Source: Actinomycetes bacterium | GTDB taxonomy: Bacteria; Actinomycetota; Acidimicrobiia; Acidimicrobiales; RAAP-2 | Assembly (NCBI GenBank): GCA_021777285.1 | Contig: JAJYDR010000007.1 | Location: 1 to 47,859, forward strand | DNA: 47,859 nt | Direction: 5' to 3' | Part shown: piece by piece, positions 25,525 to 32,612 of the stretch | Layout: each line of letters starts with the position of its first letter | How positions within the stretch are numbered: position 1 is the first letter of the stretch | Notes under the pieces: generated by a model | Told to the model about the DNA's origin: nothing | The model's database searches: none | What the model saw: the letters and a program-made list of their open reading frames with translations, nothing else | Position numbers and translations under genes: made by a program

Positions 25525-25604
25525 CTCCACGTAACCGAATCTACGTAGAGGCCATTAGCCCATGGGGGCGGTTCGGGCCAATGCCCACCGGAGCATCATC
25601 CGGT
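25525..25604 (-). promoter_or_regulatory. Fluoride riboswitch (crcB motif) 2 with translational switch
   Basis: Read on the minus strand: P1 ACCGG (25604-25600) and CCGGT (25591-25587) enclose the 8-base loop ATGATGCT. P3 is GCCC/GGGC around GAACCGCCCCCAT, sharing GAACCGCCCC with riboswitch 1. The 3' part GGGCTAATGGCCTCTACG is almost identical to riboswitch 1 and to the consensus. Loop GATGCT pairs with GGCCTC in five of six positions. CTCTACGT (25550-25543) is complementary over eight pairs, one of them G-U, to ACGTGGAG (25532-25525), the downstream Shine-Dalgarno, so the pseudoknot and the hiding stem exclude each other. Confidence 0.87.
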
Positions 25605-25616
25605 AACTACTCTTAG

Positions 25617-25645
25617 AGTGTAACTGTCAGTACCAACCAGATCAA
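25617..25645 (-). promoter_or_regulatory. Promoter of the riboswitch 2 / mutS-like operon
   Basis: On the minus strand TTGATC (-35, 25645-25640) and TACACT (-10, 25622-25617) are spaced by exactly 17 bases. Start would fall near 25610, six bases before P1 of the aptamer. Confidence 0.6.
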
Positions 25646-25818
25646 GACTTCAGCGGCGTTGCGTCTTCATGTTTAGAGCATCTCGTTCGGTGAGTTTTGG
25701 TCTGAGTTATGACCCTGAGGAAGTTCGTTGATATCCGTTGGTCTCCGCTGTCGCTGGTCTCGTCCTAGTGGATGCGACTGGTGAGGTGTGGGTCTGACAC
25801 GGGACCAAAGGTCAGGCC

Positions 25819-26373
25819 TTAGCGTGTGGCCCCAGGTTCATCGTAATCGGGTACACGCCACAAGTTGCCCAGATACGCCGCCGTGAACAGACGCTGTGAG
25901 TCACTGCTGGTTCTTCGATATCGGGAATAGCCGCGGATATATCCAGCGATGGGCGGTCGGAGTTTAATTTGATCCAATTCTTCAAGCGGCACGAATGACG
26001 GCAACAGCCCAGACTCGCGTTGCTTCGGCACCATATTGGGATATCTCTCCTTGCCCACGAAGACAATCTCAATAAGGTGATGGCTCCAATCGCGGCTTGT
26101 GGCTTCGAGAACGAATGCGACTCGATCGATAGTCAGTTGGAGTCCAGTTTCCTCTTCGACTTCCCTCTGCGCAGCGATCGCTGTTCCCTCACCGAGCCGC
26201 GGGGTGCCGCCAGGTAGCACCCAGGTGTCCTCACTGGTAGGACGATGACAGAGCAGGACGGTATCGTTACGAAGAACCATCGCAGAACACCGCAGATTCA
26301 CTAGAACCTTGTCCTCGGATCCCGTTGCCACTGAAGAGTTGTCCGAGTCTGGGTTCGAACGTTTCATATGCAT
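25819..26373 (-). CDS. NUDIX hydrolase
   Basis: About 184 residues. The Nudix box is complete: GGTPRLGEGTAIAAQ then REVEEETGL, fitting G-5x-E-7x-REUxEExGU. The N-terminal strand VLVNLRCSAMVLRND and VLLCHRPTSEDTWVLPGG precede it. It hydrolyses a nucleoside diphosphate linked to some other group; the substrate is not evident. Translation starts at ATG 26373 or 26367, overlapping the 3' end of the repeated-HTH gene by about 10 bases, so the two are coupled and both would respond to riboswitch 3. Bases 25646-25818 downstream hold nothing supported. Confidence 0.85.
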   Translation of the reverse strand: MHMKRSNPDSDNSSVATGSEDKVLVNLRCSAMVLRNDTVLLCHRPTSEDTWVLPGGTPRLGEGTAIAAQREVEEETGLQLTIDRVAFVLEATSRDWSHHLIEIVFVGKERYPNMVPKQRESGLLPSFVPLEELDQIKLRPPIAGYIRGYSRYRRTSSDSQRLFTAAYLGNLWRVPDYDEPGATR

Positions 26374-27230
26374 GACTGGCCTGACCTGTTGTTCGTCGCC
26401 GACCTAGATTGGTTCGAATGCCATCGCCGCATGAAAGGCGATCGACCCCCACGTCCTCGACGATCGATCCCATAGTCCTCGAGTCGGCGAAGTACGGTAG
26501 ACGTGGGAGCTCCAGTCAGAAGTTCAATGTGAAAACCCGCCAATCCGCACTCGCAGTACAGGGCAGTTAGAAGATCTTCGGTCAACTCAACAGGAGTTGG
26601 AAACCGCACCCAGATTGGACCTGGCTCGCGAACCATCTTCACGTTGCAAGAGGTCAAGGCTCGCGCAACGTCGATGTCGTCGTAGAGTGCATCAATTAAT
26701 TGGATGTCATACATTGGTGACGGACGTGGCGATCCCCCAGCACGCACGGGGAGGCCACTGGAATGTGCAGAGCGCAACACAATGCCTCCAGAAGTACCTA
26801 ACTCATCGCCCACGACCGAAGCTGCCCACTCCTTATCAAGATAGAGACGACTCAGGTCGTCGGAATCCACGTCGTGACGGTCGTAGCGATTGACTCCACC
26901 CTTGGTCCTTCGTTCGATCTGCCACAACTTTAACCTGCTTCGCACGAATCGATCCGAAAGCCCAAAGGCTCGCCCAATTGCCACGGAACTCACTCGTTGT
27001 TCGGCGTAGAGAAACCTCAATTCGTCTTTGGTGACGGCACCCTCCACCCTTAAGGGTCTGCTCCGGCCGGCGCCCTTTGGTGCGACGGCAACTCCCTCGC
27101 GTCGCAGAATATGCGTCACGCGCTGTCGATCAACTTCTAACGCTTGCGCAATTCGATAGGTTGAAAGACCGGATTCACAATACAGACGAACAATCTGATC
27201 GATAACGTCGGATGGATAGTCGACGGCCAC
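26364..27230 (-). CDS. Protein of four tandem HTH-like repeats
   Basis: About 288 residues, no family I can name. It consists of four related units of roughly 55-70 residues, each starting LYxExx and ending in an HTH-like third helix: LYCESGLSTYRIAQALEVDR, LYAEQRVSSVAIGRAFGLSD, LYLDKEWAASVVGDELGTSG, and LYCECGLAGFHIELLTGAPT. The first resembles the resolvase/Hin-type helix-turn-helix. A DNA-binding or homing-like role is plausible, unproven. GTG 27230 is chosen because AAGGGAG (SD) lies 6 bases upstream; GTG 27248 lies upstream of the SD. This SD is the one closed by the riboswitch 3 stem. GC content is moderate, unlike core genes. Coupled to the NUDIX gene. Confidence 0.68.
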   Translation of the reverse strand: MAVDYPSDVIDQIVRLYCESGLSTYRIAQALEVDRQRVTHILRREGVAVAPKGAGRSRPLRVEGAVTKDELRFLYAEQRVSSVAIGRAFGLSDRFVRSRLKLWQIERRTKGGVNRYDRHDVDSDDLSRLYLDKEWAASVVGDELGTSGGIVLRSAHSSGLPVRAGGSPRPSPMYDIQLIDALYDDIDVARALTSCNVKMVREPGPIWVRFPTPVELTEDLLTALYCECGLAGFHIELLTGAPTSTVLRRLEDYGIDRRGRGGRSPFMRRWHSNQSRSATNNRSGQSCI

Positions 27231-27232
27231 GC

Positions 27233-27317
27233 CCTGCTCCCTTATCACTGTGAGCAGGAACCATTAGCCACACGTGCACTTCGATTGACTCGCGTCAATC
27301 AGGCGGGATCCATCGCC
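27233..27317 (-). promoter_or_regulatory. Candidate fluoride riboswitch 3 with translational switch
   Basis: Minus strand: P1 GGCG (27317-27314) and CGCC (27305-27302) enclose the 8-base loop ATGGATCC. The 3' part GGCTAATGGTTCCTGC (27269-27254) keeps the GGCTAATGG of riboswitches 1 and 2, and loop GGATCC pairs with GGTTCC in five of six positions. CCTGCTC (27258-27252), overlapping that strand, is fully complementary to GAGCAGG (27239-27233), which contains part of the SD of the HTH-repeat gene. Unusual: the joining region holds a perfect hairpin GATTGAC-GCGA-GTCAATC and P3 is weak. Hence a good candidate but less certain than the other two. Confidence 0.6.
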
Positions 27318-27323
27318 ACAGTT

Positions 27324-27329
27324 AGTTTA
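27324..27329 (-). promoter_or_regulatory. Candidate -10 box for the riboswitch 3 transcript
   Basis: TAAACT on the minus strand (TANNNT) ends 6 bases before the first P1 base at 27317, so the transcript would start at the aptamer, as for riboswitch 1. Confidence 0.4.
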
Positions 27330-27445
27330 CGTCAAGTTCTCTTGATGGTGGGGATTCGTTCAATTCACCATGGCGCCGACAGGCGCCTCCTACCTGGGTG
27401 ATTCTCCAGCGGCTGAATCCGTATGGCCCTGATTCAAGAACTACG

Positions 27446-27931
27446 CTATTTCGAGCCGAAGCGTACTTGACAGTCGGCTAGCTCTTGGAGCGCACGTTCT
27501 CGACCCTGGTAGCCAACGACGTTGACCCATTTCCCTTCGTCGAGGTCCTTGTAGATGGTAAAGAAATGCTTGATCTCGTCGAGTTTCCATGTCGGAATAG
27601 CGTCAATGTCCGTAGCGTTCTTCCACTGGGGGTCGTAACTGGGAACAGCAATTAACTTCGCATCGTCACCGTGTTCATCAATCATGAAAAAAACGCCGAT
27701 CACCCTGACTTCGATCACACAACCTGGAAAAGTCGGGTACTCGGTTAACACGAGTACATCGAGGGGATCGCCATCACCGCCCAAGGTGTCAGGTATGAAT
27801 CCGTACTCGGCTGGGTATCCCATGGATGAGGTCAAGTGGCGATTTAGTCGGATGAGATGCTGGTCGTGATCGTACTCATACTTGTTACGAGTTCCCCGTG
27901 GTATTTCTATGACAACGTCGATCGATTGCAC
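27446..27931 (-). CDS. ppa: Inorganic pyrophosphatase, class I
   Basis: Hydrolyses pyrophosphate to phosphate in the cytosol with Mg2+; strongly inhibited by fluoride, which explains its place here. About 161 residues, usual bacterial size. Signatures: IEIPRGTRNKYEYDHD, YPAEYGFIPDTLGGDGDPLDVLVL (active-site DGDPLD), and IKHFFTIYKDLDEGKWV. GTG 27931 follows AGGAG by 6 bases and gives the normal family N-terminus (QSIDVVIEIP); the GTG at 27955 would add eight unneeded residues. No riboswitch is visible in its leader. Its GC content is lower than core genes. Possibly a second, stress-related copy. Confidence 0.88.
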   Translation of the reverse strand: MQSIDVVIEIPRGTRNKYEYDHDQHLIRLNRHLTSSMGYPAEYGFIPDTLGGDGDPLDVLVLTEYPTFPGCVIEVRVIGVFFMIDEHGDDAKLIAVPSYDPQWKNATDIDAIPTWKLDEIKHFFTIYKDLDEGKWVNVVGYQGRERALQELADCQVRFGSK

Positions 27932-27955
27932 AAATGCTCCTATCCAAGAGTTCAC

Positions 27956-28698
27956 TGATTCTCACGACATTCTCAATATTAGGTTCGTCCACTTGATGAG
28001 TGAAGAGCGGTCACTTCTGGACTGCAGCGTGGGTTACGGGTCGCGCCCTCATTGACCTGTGCGTTCAAGATCACTCGTCAGTCCCCCCGTTGTGACGTTG
28101 ACGTAAACTTCTCGGCATTGCTGAATGAGGAGAACCTGGCGAAGCGAATTCTAGGGATCGTGCTCGTAGCGACAGTTGATGGTCCTCCACGGTCCCCGCA
28201 CCAGACTAAACACGCGCTCGTGGCTGCAAGAAGAACTCGGTGACCACACCCGCCAACCGCCGCCAGCATTTCACTGGTTGCGGGTGACCATCAAGTCATA
28301 GGGACCAAACCTGATTGACTGGTGAGCACTTCGACTTTCGGCGGTGAGTAAGAATTCCTCAATCACGAAACCCCTTTGCTGGCTAGGTCTTTGGATTTCT
28401 ACTGATCCTCCACACACACGATGAGCGAATCGACAACTCGACGCGGCGGGTAACTACGAGTGCCTCGCCGTCGAAGACACGCGGGACGAATCCGCACTGA
28501 GGATGGTCCAACCCGTCGTCAGGGAGCAGGGATTTCACAGAGTACATCGGACACACGCTGTTAGCGGGCACTTCGTCCGGTACGGGCGTCAGTTGAGATA
28601 CGACGGCCAGAACGGTTACGTTGCCAGGGCTCGTCGAGCGAGATCTGTCCACGGACATCTCACACCGGGCTAGTTGCTCAGTGTGAGTAGTTCTGGAC
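27956..28698. other. Long gene-poor stretch
   Basis: About 740 bases with no supported gene. Two short frames were looked at: a plus-strand one (28052-28243) with a protein-like part NEENLAKRILGIVLVATVDG, and a minus-strand one (28658-28383) with VPRVFDGEALVVTRRVELS. Neither has a Shine-Dalgarno or known family; they may be decayed gene fragments at the right edge of the island. Confidence 0.4.
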
Positions 28699-28720
28699 TA
28701 TAATGACTACAGAATTGTAG
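28699..28720 (+). promoter_or_regulatory. Promoter and probable operator of the toxin-antitoxin pair
   Basis: A consensus -10 box TATAAT (28699-28704) is followed by the inverted repeat CTACA-GAAT-TGTAG (28707-28720) at the expected transcription start. The pentamer GACTA recurs three times around it. Such a palindrome over the start fits autorepression by the antitoxin. Confidence 0.6.
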
Positions 28721-28731
28721 AGAGGTTGACT

Positions 28732-29172
28732 ATGGCAGTACTCGATGTGGCTCTTCCCGCCTCGCTATTCGAGGTTGGCGTATGGCCAGACTTTTCGAAC
28801 CGCGCGGTTCGCGCGGAGCTCACGCCAGCCGCGGTGAAGGCCACGGCGCGGCTTGTCGAGCGATGGAGACTCACAGTGACTGACGTCGGGCAGTTGCTAG
28901 GCGGGGTCTCTGCGAGCAGTTGGCACACGTGGCAGCGCCGGGCGCCAACTGCGCTGACGACTGACCAACTCACGCGGGTCTCGCTGCTACTCGGTATCTA
29001 CGCGTCGCTACACGTCCTGCACCACGGGGTGCTCGCCGATACGTGGGTGAGCCGTCCCAACAGCAATCCGCTCTTTAGTGGTCGGACACCGCTGGCGACC
29101 ATGTCGCACGAGGGGATTCCGGCGATGTTGCGAATAAGGGAACTGCTCGACGGACGACGCGGAGGTCTATGA
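28732..29172 (+). CDS. Xre/MbcA/ParS-type antitoxin
   Basis: About 146 residues. The N-terminal part (about 20-75) is an HTH-like region containing TARLVERWRLTVTDVGQLLGG; the C-terminal part LFSGRTPLATMSHEGIPAMLRIRELLDGRRGG is the toxin-neutralising domain of the MbcA/ParS/Xre (DUF2384) type. It should bind the palindrome at 28707-28720 and block the RES toxin made next. ATG 28732 follows GAGAGG by six bases. Stop and next start overlap by ATGA, as usual for this pair. Confidence 0.85.
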   Translation: MAVLDVALPASLFEVGVWPDFSNRAVRAELTPAAVKATARLVERWRLTVTDVGQLLGGVSASSWHTWQRRAPTALTTDQLTRVSLLLGIYASLHVLHHGVLADTWVSRPNSNPLFSGRTPLATMSHEGIPAMLRIRELLDGRRGGL

Positions 29173-29870
29173 CTCCACCCGATTGGCCGCGACTGGCAGC
29201 GGTTACTCGTGACGACACGCTTCGTCTGATACCCGGCGAGTACGCGCAAGCGCCCGAGACAGCGTTGGCGGGGCTCGTCGATGACGACGCTGAGCTAGGT
29301 CAGCTCGTCCGGATTGCGGCGGCAACAAATGGTCGACTTCTCGCACAGGAAGAGCGCCCCGCAGCTGGCCTCAATCGCGCCGACCTCGTCTTTGGCATCC
29401 CCTTTAGTCGCATCATCAACGGGGCCTTCTCGTACGGGGGCGAGGGAGCACGCTTCCACCCACCGGGGCCAAAGGGCGCGTGGTACTGCGCCCTCAACGC
29501 GGACACCTGTGTTCGAGAAGTGGCGTTCCACCGGATTCGCCACCTGCAGGAGACGGGCGCATCCGACGAGGACGCGATCCCCTATCGACTCTTTCTCGCC
29601 GACGTCCACGCTCAGGACTTCGCCATGCTCGATGACGATCACCCGTCTAGCCGTGCGTGCCTCGACCCGAACTTATACGACGCCGGTCAGGCCCTCGGTG
29701 TGCAGCTCCGACGCAACGGACACGGTGGCGTCGAGTACCCGTCGGTGCGCGACCCCGGTGGTACGTGTCTTGCGGTTCTGCAAGCGCCCATCGTGTCCAA
29801 CGTTCGACTCGGTGACGTCTACCTGCTTACAATTCACGACTTCAGACTCGCCGACGTGGCCATCGCGTAG
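29169..29870 (+). CDS. RES-domain toxin (NAD+-consuming)
   Basis: About 233 residues with a RES domain in the C-terminal two thirds. Conserved residues: Arg in GARFHPPGPKGAWYCA, Glu in REVAFHRIRH, and Ser in EYPSVRDPGG. Members of this family (MbcT, ParT and relatives) degrade NAD+ or ADP-ribosylate targets; which one applies here is not clear. The N-terminal 70 residues (LAAVTRDDTLRLIPGEYA) are typical of longer RES proteins. Coupled to the antitoxin by ATGA. Composition is close to the core genome. It marks the border between the island and housekeeping genes. Confidence 0.87.
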   Translation: MTPPDWPRLAAVTRDDTLRLIPGEYAQAPETALAGLVDDDAELGQLVRIAAATNGRLLAQEERPAAGLNRADLVFGIPFSRIINGAFSYGGEGARFHPPGPKGAWYCALNADTCVREVAFHRIRHLQETGASDEDAIPYRLFLADVHAQDFAMLDDDHPSSRACLDPNLYDAGQALGVQLRRNGHGGVEYPSVRDPGGTCLAVLQAPIVSNVRLGDVYLLTIHDFRLADVAIA

Positions 29871-30039
29871 CGGCGGTTGTACGGCGGTCAGCGAGCCGCG
29901 CCGGCTCCCGCACGCTCCCTCGAGCCCGTCACCACGAATGGCACCAGGAATGGCGTTGTCCGCTACGTCCGGGTCCGTGTGCACGCCGAGGAATCCGTCG
30001 CTCTCGGATACGAATCCCCTGCTATTCCAGGGTTTTGAC

Positions 30040-31182
30040 CTACCTCAGCAGGTGCTTGGCCACGACGACACGCTGAACCTGATTAGTTCCCTCGTAGATC
30101 TGGGTGATCTTCGCGTCGCGCATGAACCGCTCCACCGGGAAATCCTTCGTGAACCCGTACCCACCGAGCAACTGGACCGCATCGACCGTGACGCTCATCG
30201 CAGTATCTGATGCGAACGACTTGGCCGCTGCAGTCAGGTAACTGAGGTTGTGGTCGGGGTCACCATCGTCGATCGCGGCACAGGCGCGATACACCAACGC
30301 ACGGGCCGCCTCGGTGCGAATGGCCATGTCGGCGAGCATAAAGCGCAACCCTTGAAAATCGCTGATCGGCGAGCCGAACGCACGACGCTGGGTCATGTAC
30401 TGTGCCGCGTAGTCGATCGCCCCCTGGGCGATTCCCACGGCCTGGGCACCGATGGTCGGACGCGAGCGGTCCAACGTGTGCATCGCGATCTTGAAACCGT
30501 CACCCTCGGCGCCGATCCGGTGCGACGCCGGAACGCGCACGTCATTGAAGACGACCTCGCCGGTGGGCGACGCGCGCAGGCCCATCTTGTCCTCGTGCTT
30601 GGGGAACTCGACACCCCAGCCCTTCTCCACGAGGAAACACGTGATGCCGTGCCCCTTCGCGTCGGGATCGGTGCTCGCGAAGACGGTGTAGGTGTCAGAG
30701 ACTCCCGCGTTGGTGATCCAGTACTTCGAACCGTTGATGATGTAGTCGTCACCGTCACGGACTGCGCGCGTGCGCATGGCCGCCACATCTGAGCCCGCGT
30801 CGGCCTCTGACAGGCAGTAGCTCGCCTGAATCTCTCCAGTGGCGATCCGTGGCAGGTACGTCTGCTTGATCTCTTCGGACGCGAAGTTGATCACCGGCAG
30901 CATGCCCAGCTTCGAGATCAACATCGTCACCGATGTCGACGCGCAGGCCCGTGCGATCTCCTCGGCCATGATCGCCTGGGTCACCATGTCCGCGCCCGCG
31001 CCGCCGTAGGCGGCCGGAACGCCGAGCGAGGGCAGGTCCATCTCGACGCACGCGTCGAAACTCTTCTGGGGGAACACCTGGTCGCGGTCGTACTCGGCGG
31101 CGAACGGCGCGATGCGCTCGTCCACGAAACCGCGCATCACATCACGAAACGCCCGTTGCTCATCATTCAGCGTGTAACTCAT
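30040..31182 (-). CDS. Acyl-CoA dehydrogenase
   Basis: FAD enzyme of 380 residues making trans-2-enoyl-CoA. Motifs: CLSEADAGSDVAAMRTRA and YWITNAGVSDTYTVFA around the flavin, RAFGSPISDFQGLRFMLADM, and the C-terminal IYEGTNQVQRVVVAKHLL with the catalytic Glu of short-chain/branched enzymes. Butyryl-CoA, isovaleryl-CoA or 2-methylbutyryl-CoA are likely substrates; closeness to leucine genes is suggestive only. ATG 31182 follows GAGAGGATC. The unknown gene at 31199-31660 is 16 bases upstream and probably cotranscribed. Confidence 0.9.
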   Translation of the reverse strand: MSYTLNDEQRAFRDVMRGFVDERIAPFAAEYDRDQVFPQKSFDACVEMDLPSLGVPAAYGGAGADMVTQAIMAEEIARACASTSVTMLISKLGMLPVINFASEEIKQTYLPRIATGEIQASYCLSEADAGSDVAAMRTRAVRDGDDYIINGSKYWITNAGVSDTYTVFASTDPDAKGHGITCFLVEKGWGVEFPKHEDKMGLRASPTGEVVFNDVRVPASHRIGAEGDGFKIAMHTLDRSRPTIGAQAVGIAQGAIDYAAQYMTQRRAFGSPISDFQGLRFMLADMAIRTEAARALVYRACAAIDDGDPDHNLSYLTAAAKSFASDTAMSVTVDAVQLLGGYGFTKDFPVERFMRDAKITQIYEGTNQVQRVVVAKHLLR

Positions 31183-31198
31183 ACTGATCCTCTCAACT

Positions 31199-31660
31199 TC
31201 AACGATCGCCCGCGGCGACCAGTTCTTCGACGTTTACTGCGTCAGCAAAGGCGCGCTGGGCCACGTAACTGTGCGCAAGACCGGCGAAGGGTTGGGCGAG
31301 GTGATGGTCGACCGACGTGGCGCTAAGCAACCCGAAATGGTCGAGGGCGACGCGAACGTCACCGATCGTCGGTCCGCGCCCGATCAGGCTCGCCCGCTTG
31401 GCGGCAACGGCGGCGATGCCGACCACCACATCATGGCGATCGTGCTCGTGATCAAAGACCAGCTTGGCGACTTCACGCTCGGCGATGGTTTGCGCGTAGC
31501 CGCCACCGGGCGCGGGCGTGCCCGCGCCGCTGCCGGCGAACAGGTGTGGCGAGCGCTGGAGGCCGACCTTGGGCTTGCGAGCGAATTCGGGGGTCGGTGT
31601 TGGCATCGTCGGACGCACCTCGCCCGCGGCGGGAACTGGAACAAACGTCGGTTGAGTCAC
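31199..31660 (-). CDS. Unknown protein upstream of acyl-CoA dehydrogenase
   Basis: About 153 residues, no recognised family. The first 60 residues are Pro/Thr/Gly-rich and look disordered; the rest is helical with AEREVAKLVFDHEHDRHDVVVG and YVAQRAFADAVNVEELV. Not secreted, no membrane segment. GTG 31660 has a TAGTCT -10 box (31667-31672) ending 6 bases upstream, so the mRNA appears leaderless; this is the promoter for the acyl-CoA dehydrogenase too. Confidence 0.65.
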   Translation of the reverse strand: MTQPTFVPVPAAGEVRPTMPTPTPEFARKPKVGLQRSPHLFAGSGAGTPAPGGGYAQTIAEREVAKLVFDHEHDRHDVVVGIAAVAAKRASLIGRGPTIGDVRVALDHFGLLSATSVDHHLAQPFAGLAHSYVAQRAFADAVNVEELVAAGDR

Positions 31661-31666
31661 CTCACG

Positions 31667-31672
31667 AGACTA
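31667..31672 (-). promoter_or_regulatory. -10 box of a leaderless transcript
   Basis: TAGTCT on the minus strand, six bases before the GTG at 31660. Confidence 0.45.
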
Positions 31673-31685
31673 CCGCCGAACGTCG

Positions 31686-32612
31686 TTACACCTCGGTGAG
31701 CCACCCGTTGTAACGCTCCAGTTCGCCGCGCACCGCTTGGAAGTAGGTCGACTGCAGCGTCGTGGTGACCGGGCCGGGCTTTCCTTCGCCCACCACGCGG
31801 TCGTCGACCGACGCGATCGGCACAACCTCGGCGGCCGTTCCGGTGAGGAACGCCTCGTCGGCGAGGTAGAGGTCCGTTCGGATCAACGTCTCGAAGCGCA
31901 CCGTGATGCCGAGGTCGGTCGCGATGCGCACCACCGTCTCTTGGGTGATGCCCGGCAGCGCGCCAGCCTCCGACGGCGGCGGCGTCAACACGACGCCGTC
32001 GCGCACGACGAACAGGTTCTCGCCCGTGCACTCCGAGATTCGTCCGTCGGGCCCGAGCATGATCGCCTCGTCGTAGCCGGCCTTGATCGCCTCAATCTTG
32101 GCGAGTCCGGAATTGAGGTACATCCCGGTCCCTTTGGCCGCAGTCGGCATGGCGTTGGGGCTGTGGCGCTGCCACGACGAGATCTTCATGCGCACGCCGT
32201 TGGCGAGACCGTCGTCACCGAGGTAGGCGCCCCACGGCCAGGCAGCGATCGCCACCTTGACGGGGGCCGGTAGGGGGTTCACGCCCATCTCGCCGTAACC
32301 CAGGTACACCAAGGGTCGGATGTAGCACCCGTTCGCGAGGTCGTTGGCGCGCACGGTCTCGACGACGGCGTCGCAGAGCTCGTCTAGGGAGAACGGCACG
32401 TCGATCATCAGGATCTTGCAACTGCGCAGTAGGCGCGCCATGTGCTCGCGCAGCCGGAAGACCGCGACGCCACGGGGCGTCTTGTAGGCGCGGATCCCCT
32501 CGAACGCTCCGGTTCCGTAGTGCAACCCGTGGCTCAGGACGTGCGTCGTCGCGTCGTTCCAGTCGACGAGCACCCCGTCCATCCAAATCTTGTCAGTCGG
32601 CGTTATGGGCAT
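31686..32612 (-). CDS. ilvE: Branched-chain amino acid aminotransferase
   Basis: Fold-type IV PLP transaminase, 308 residues, last step of leucine, isoleucine and valine synthesis. Motifs: HGLHYGTGAFEGIRAY near the N-terminus, GMYLNSGLAKIEA, and GYDEAIMLGPDGRISECTGEN, the class IV signature with PLP-contacting residues. ATG 32612 overlaps the stop of leuB by one base (TGATG), so the two enzymes, which act in the same pathway, are coupled. Confidence 0.9.
   Translation of the reverse strand: MPITPTDKIWMDGVLVDWNDATTHVLSHGLHYGTGAFEGIRAYKTPRGVAVFRLREHMARLLRSCKILMIDVPFSLDELCDAVVETVRANDLANGCYIRPLVYLGYGEMGVNPLPAPVKVAIAAWPWGAYLGDDGLANGVRMKISSWQRHSPNAMPTAAKGTGMYLNSGLAKIEAIKAGYDEAIMLGPDGRISECTGENLFVVRDGVVLTPPPSEAGALPGITQETVVRIATDLGITVRFETLIRTDLYLADEAFLTGTAAEVVPIASVDDRVVGEGKPGPVTTTLQSTYFQAVRGELERYNGWLTEV

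Noticed and set aside
28120..28190. TTGATGGTCCTCCACG resembling a fluoride riboswitch 3' end, with ATGAGGAG upstream
   Set aside because: GAGGA and TCCTC could pair, but no P1 stem flanks the loop and no gene follows closely.
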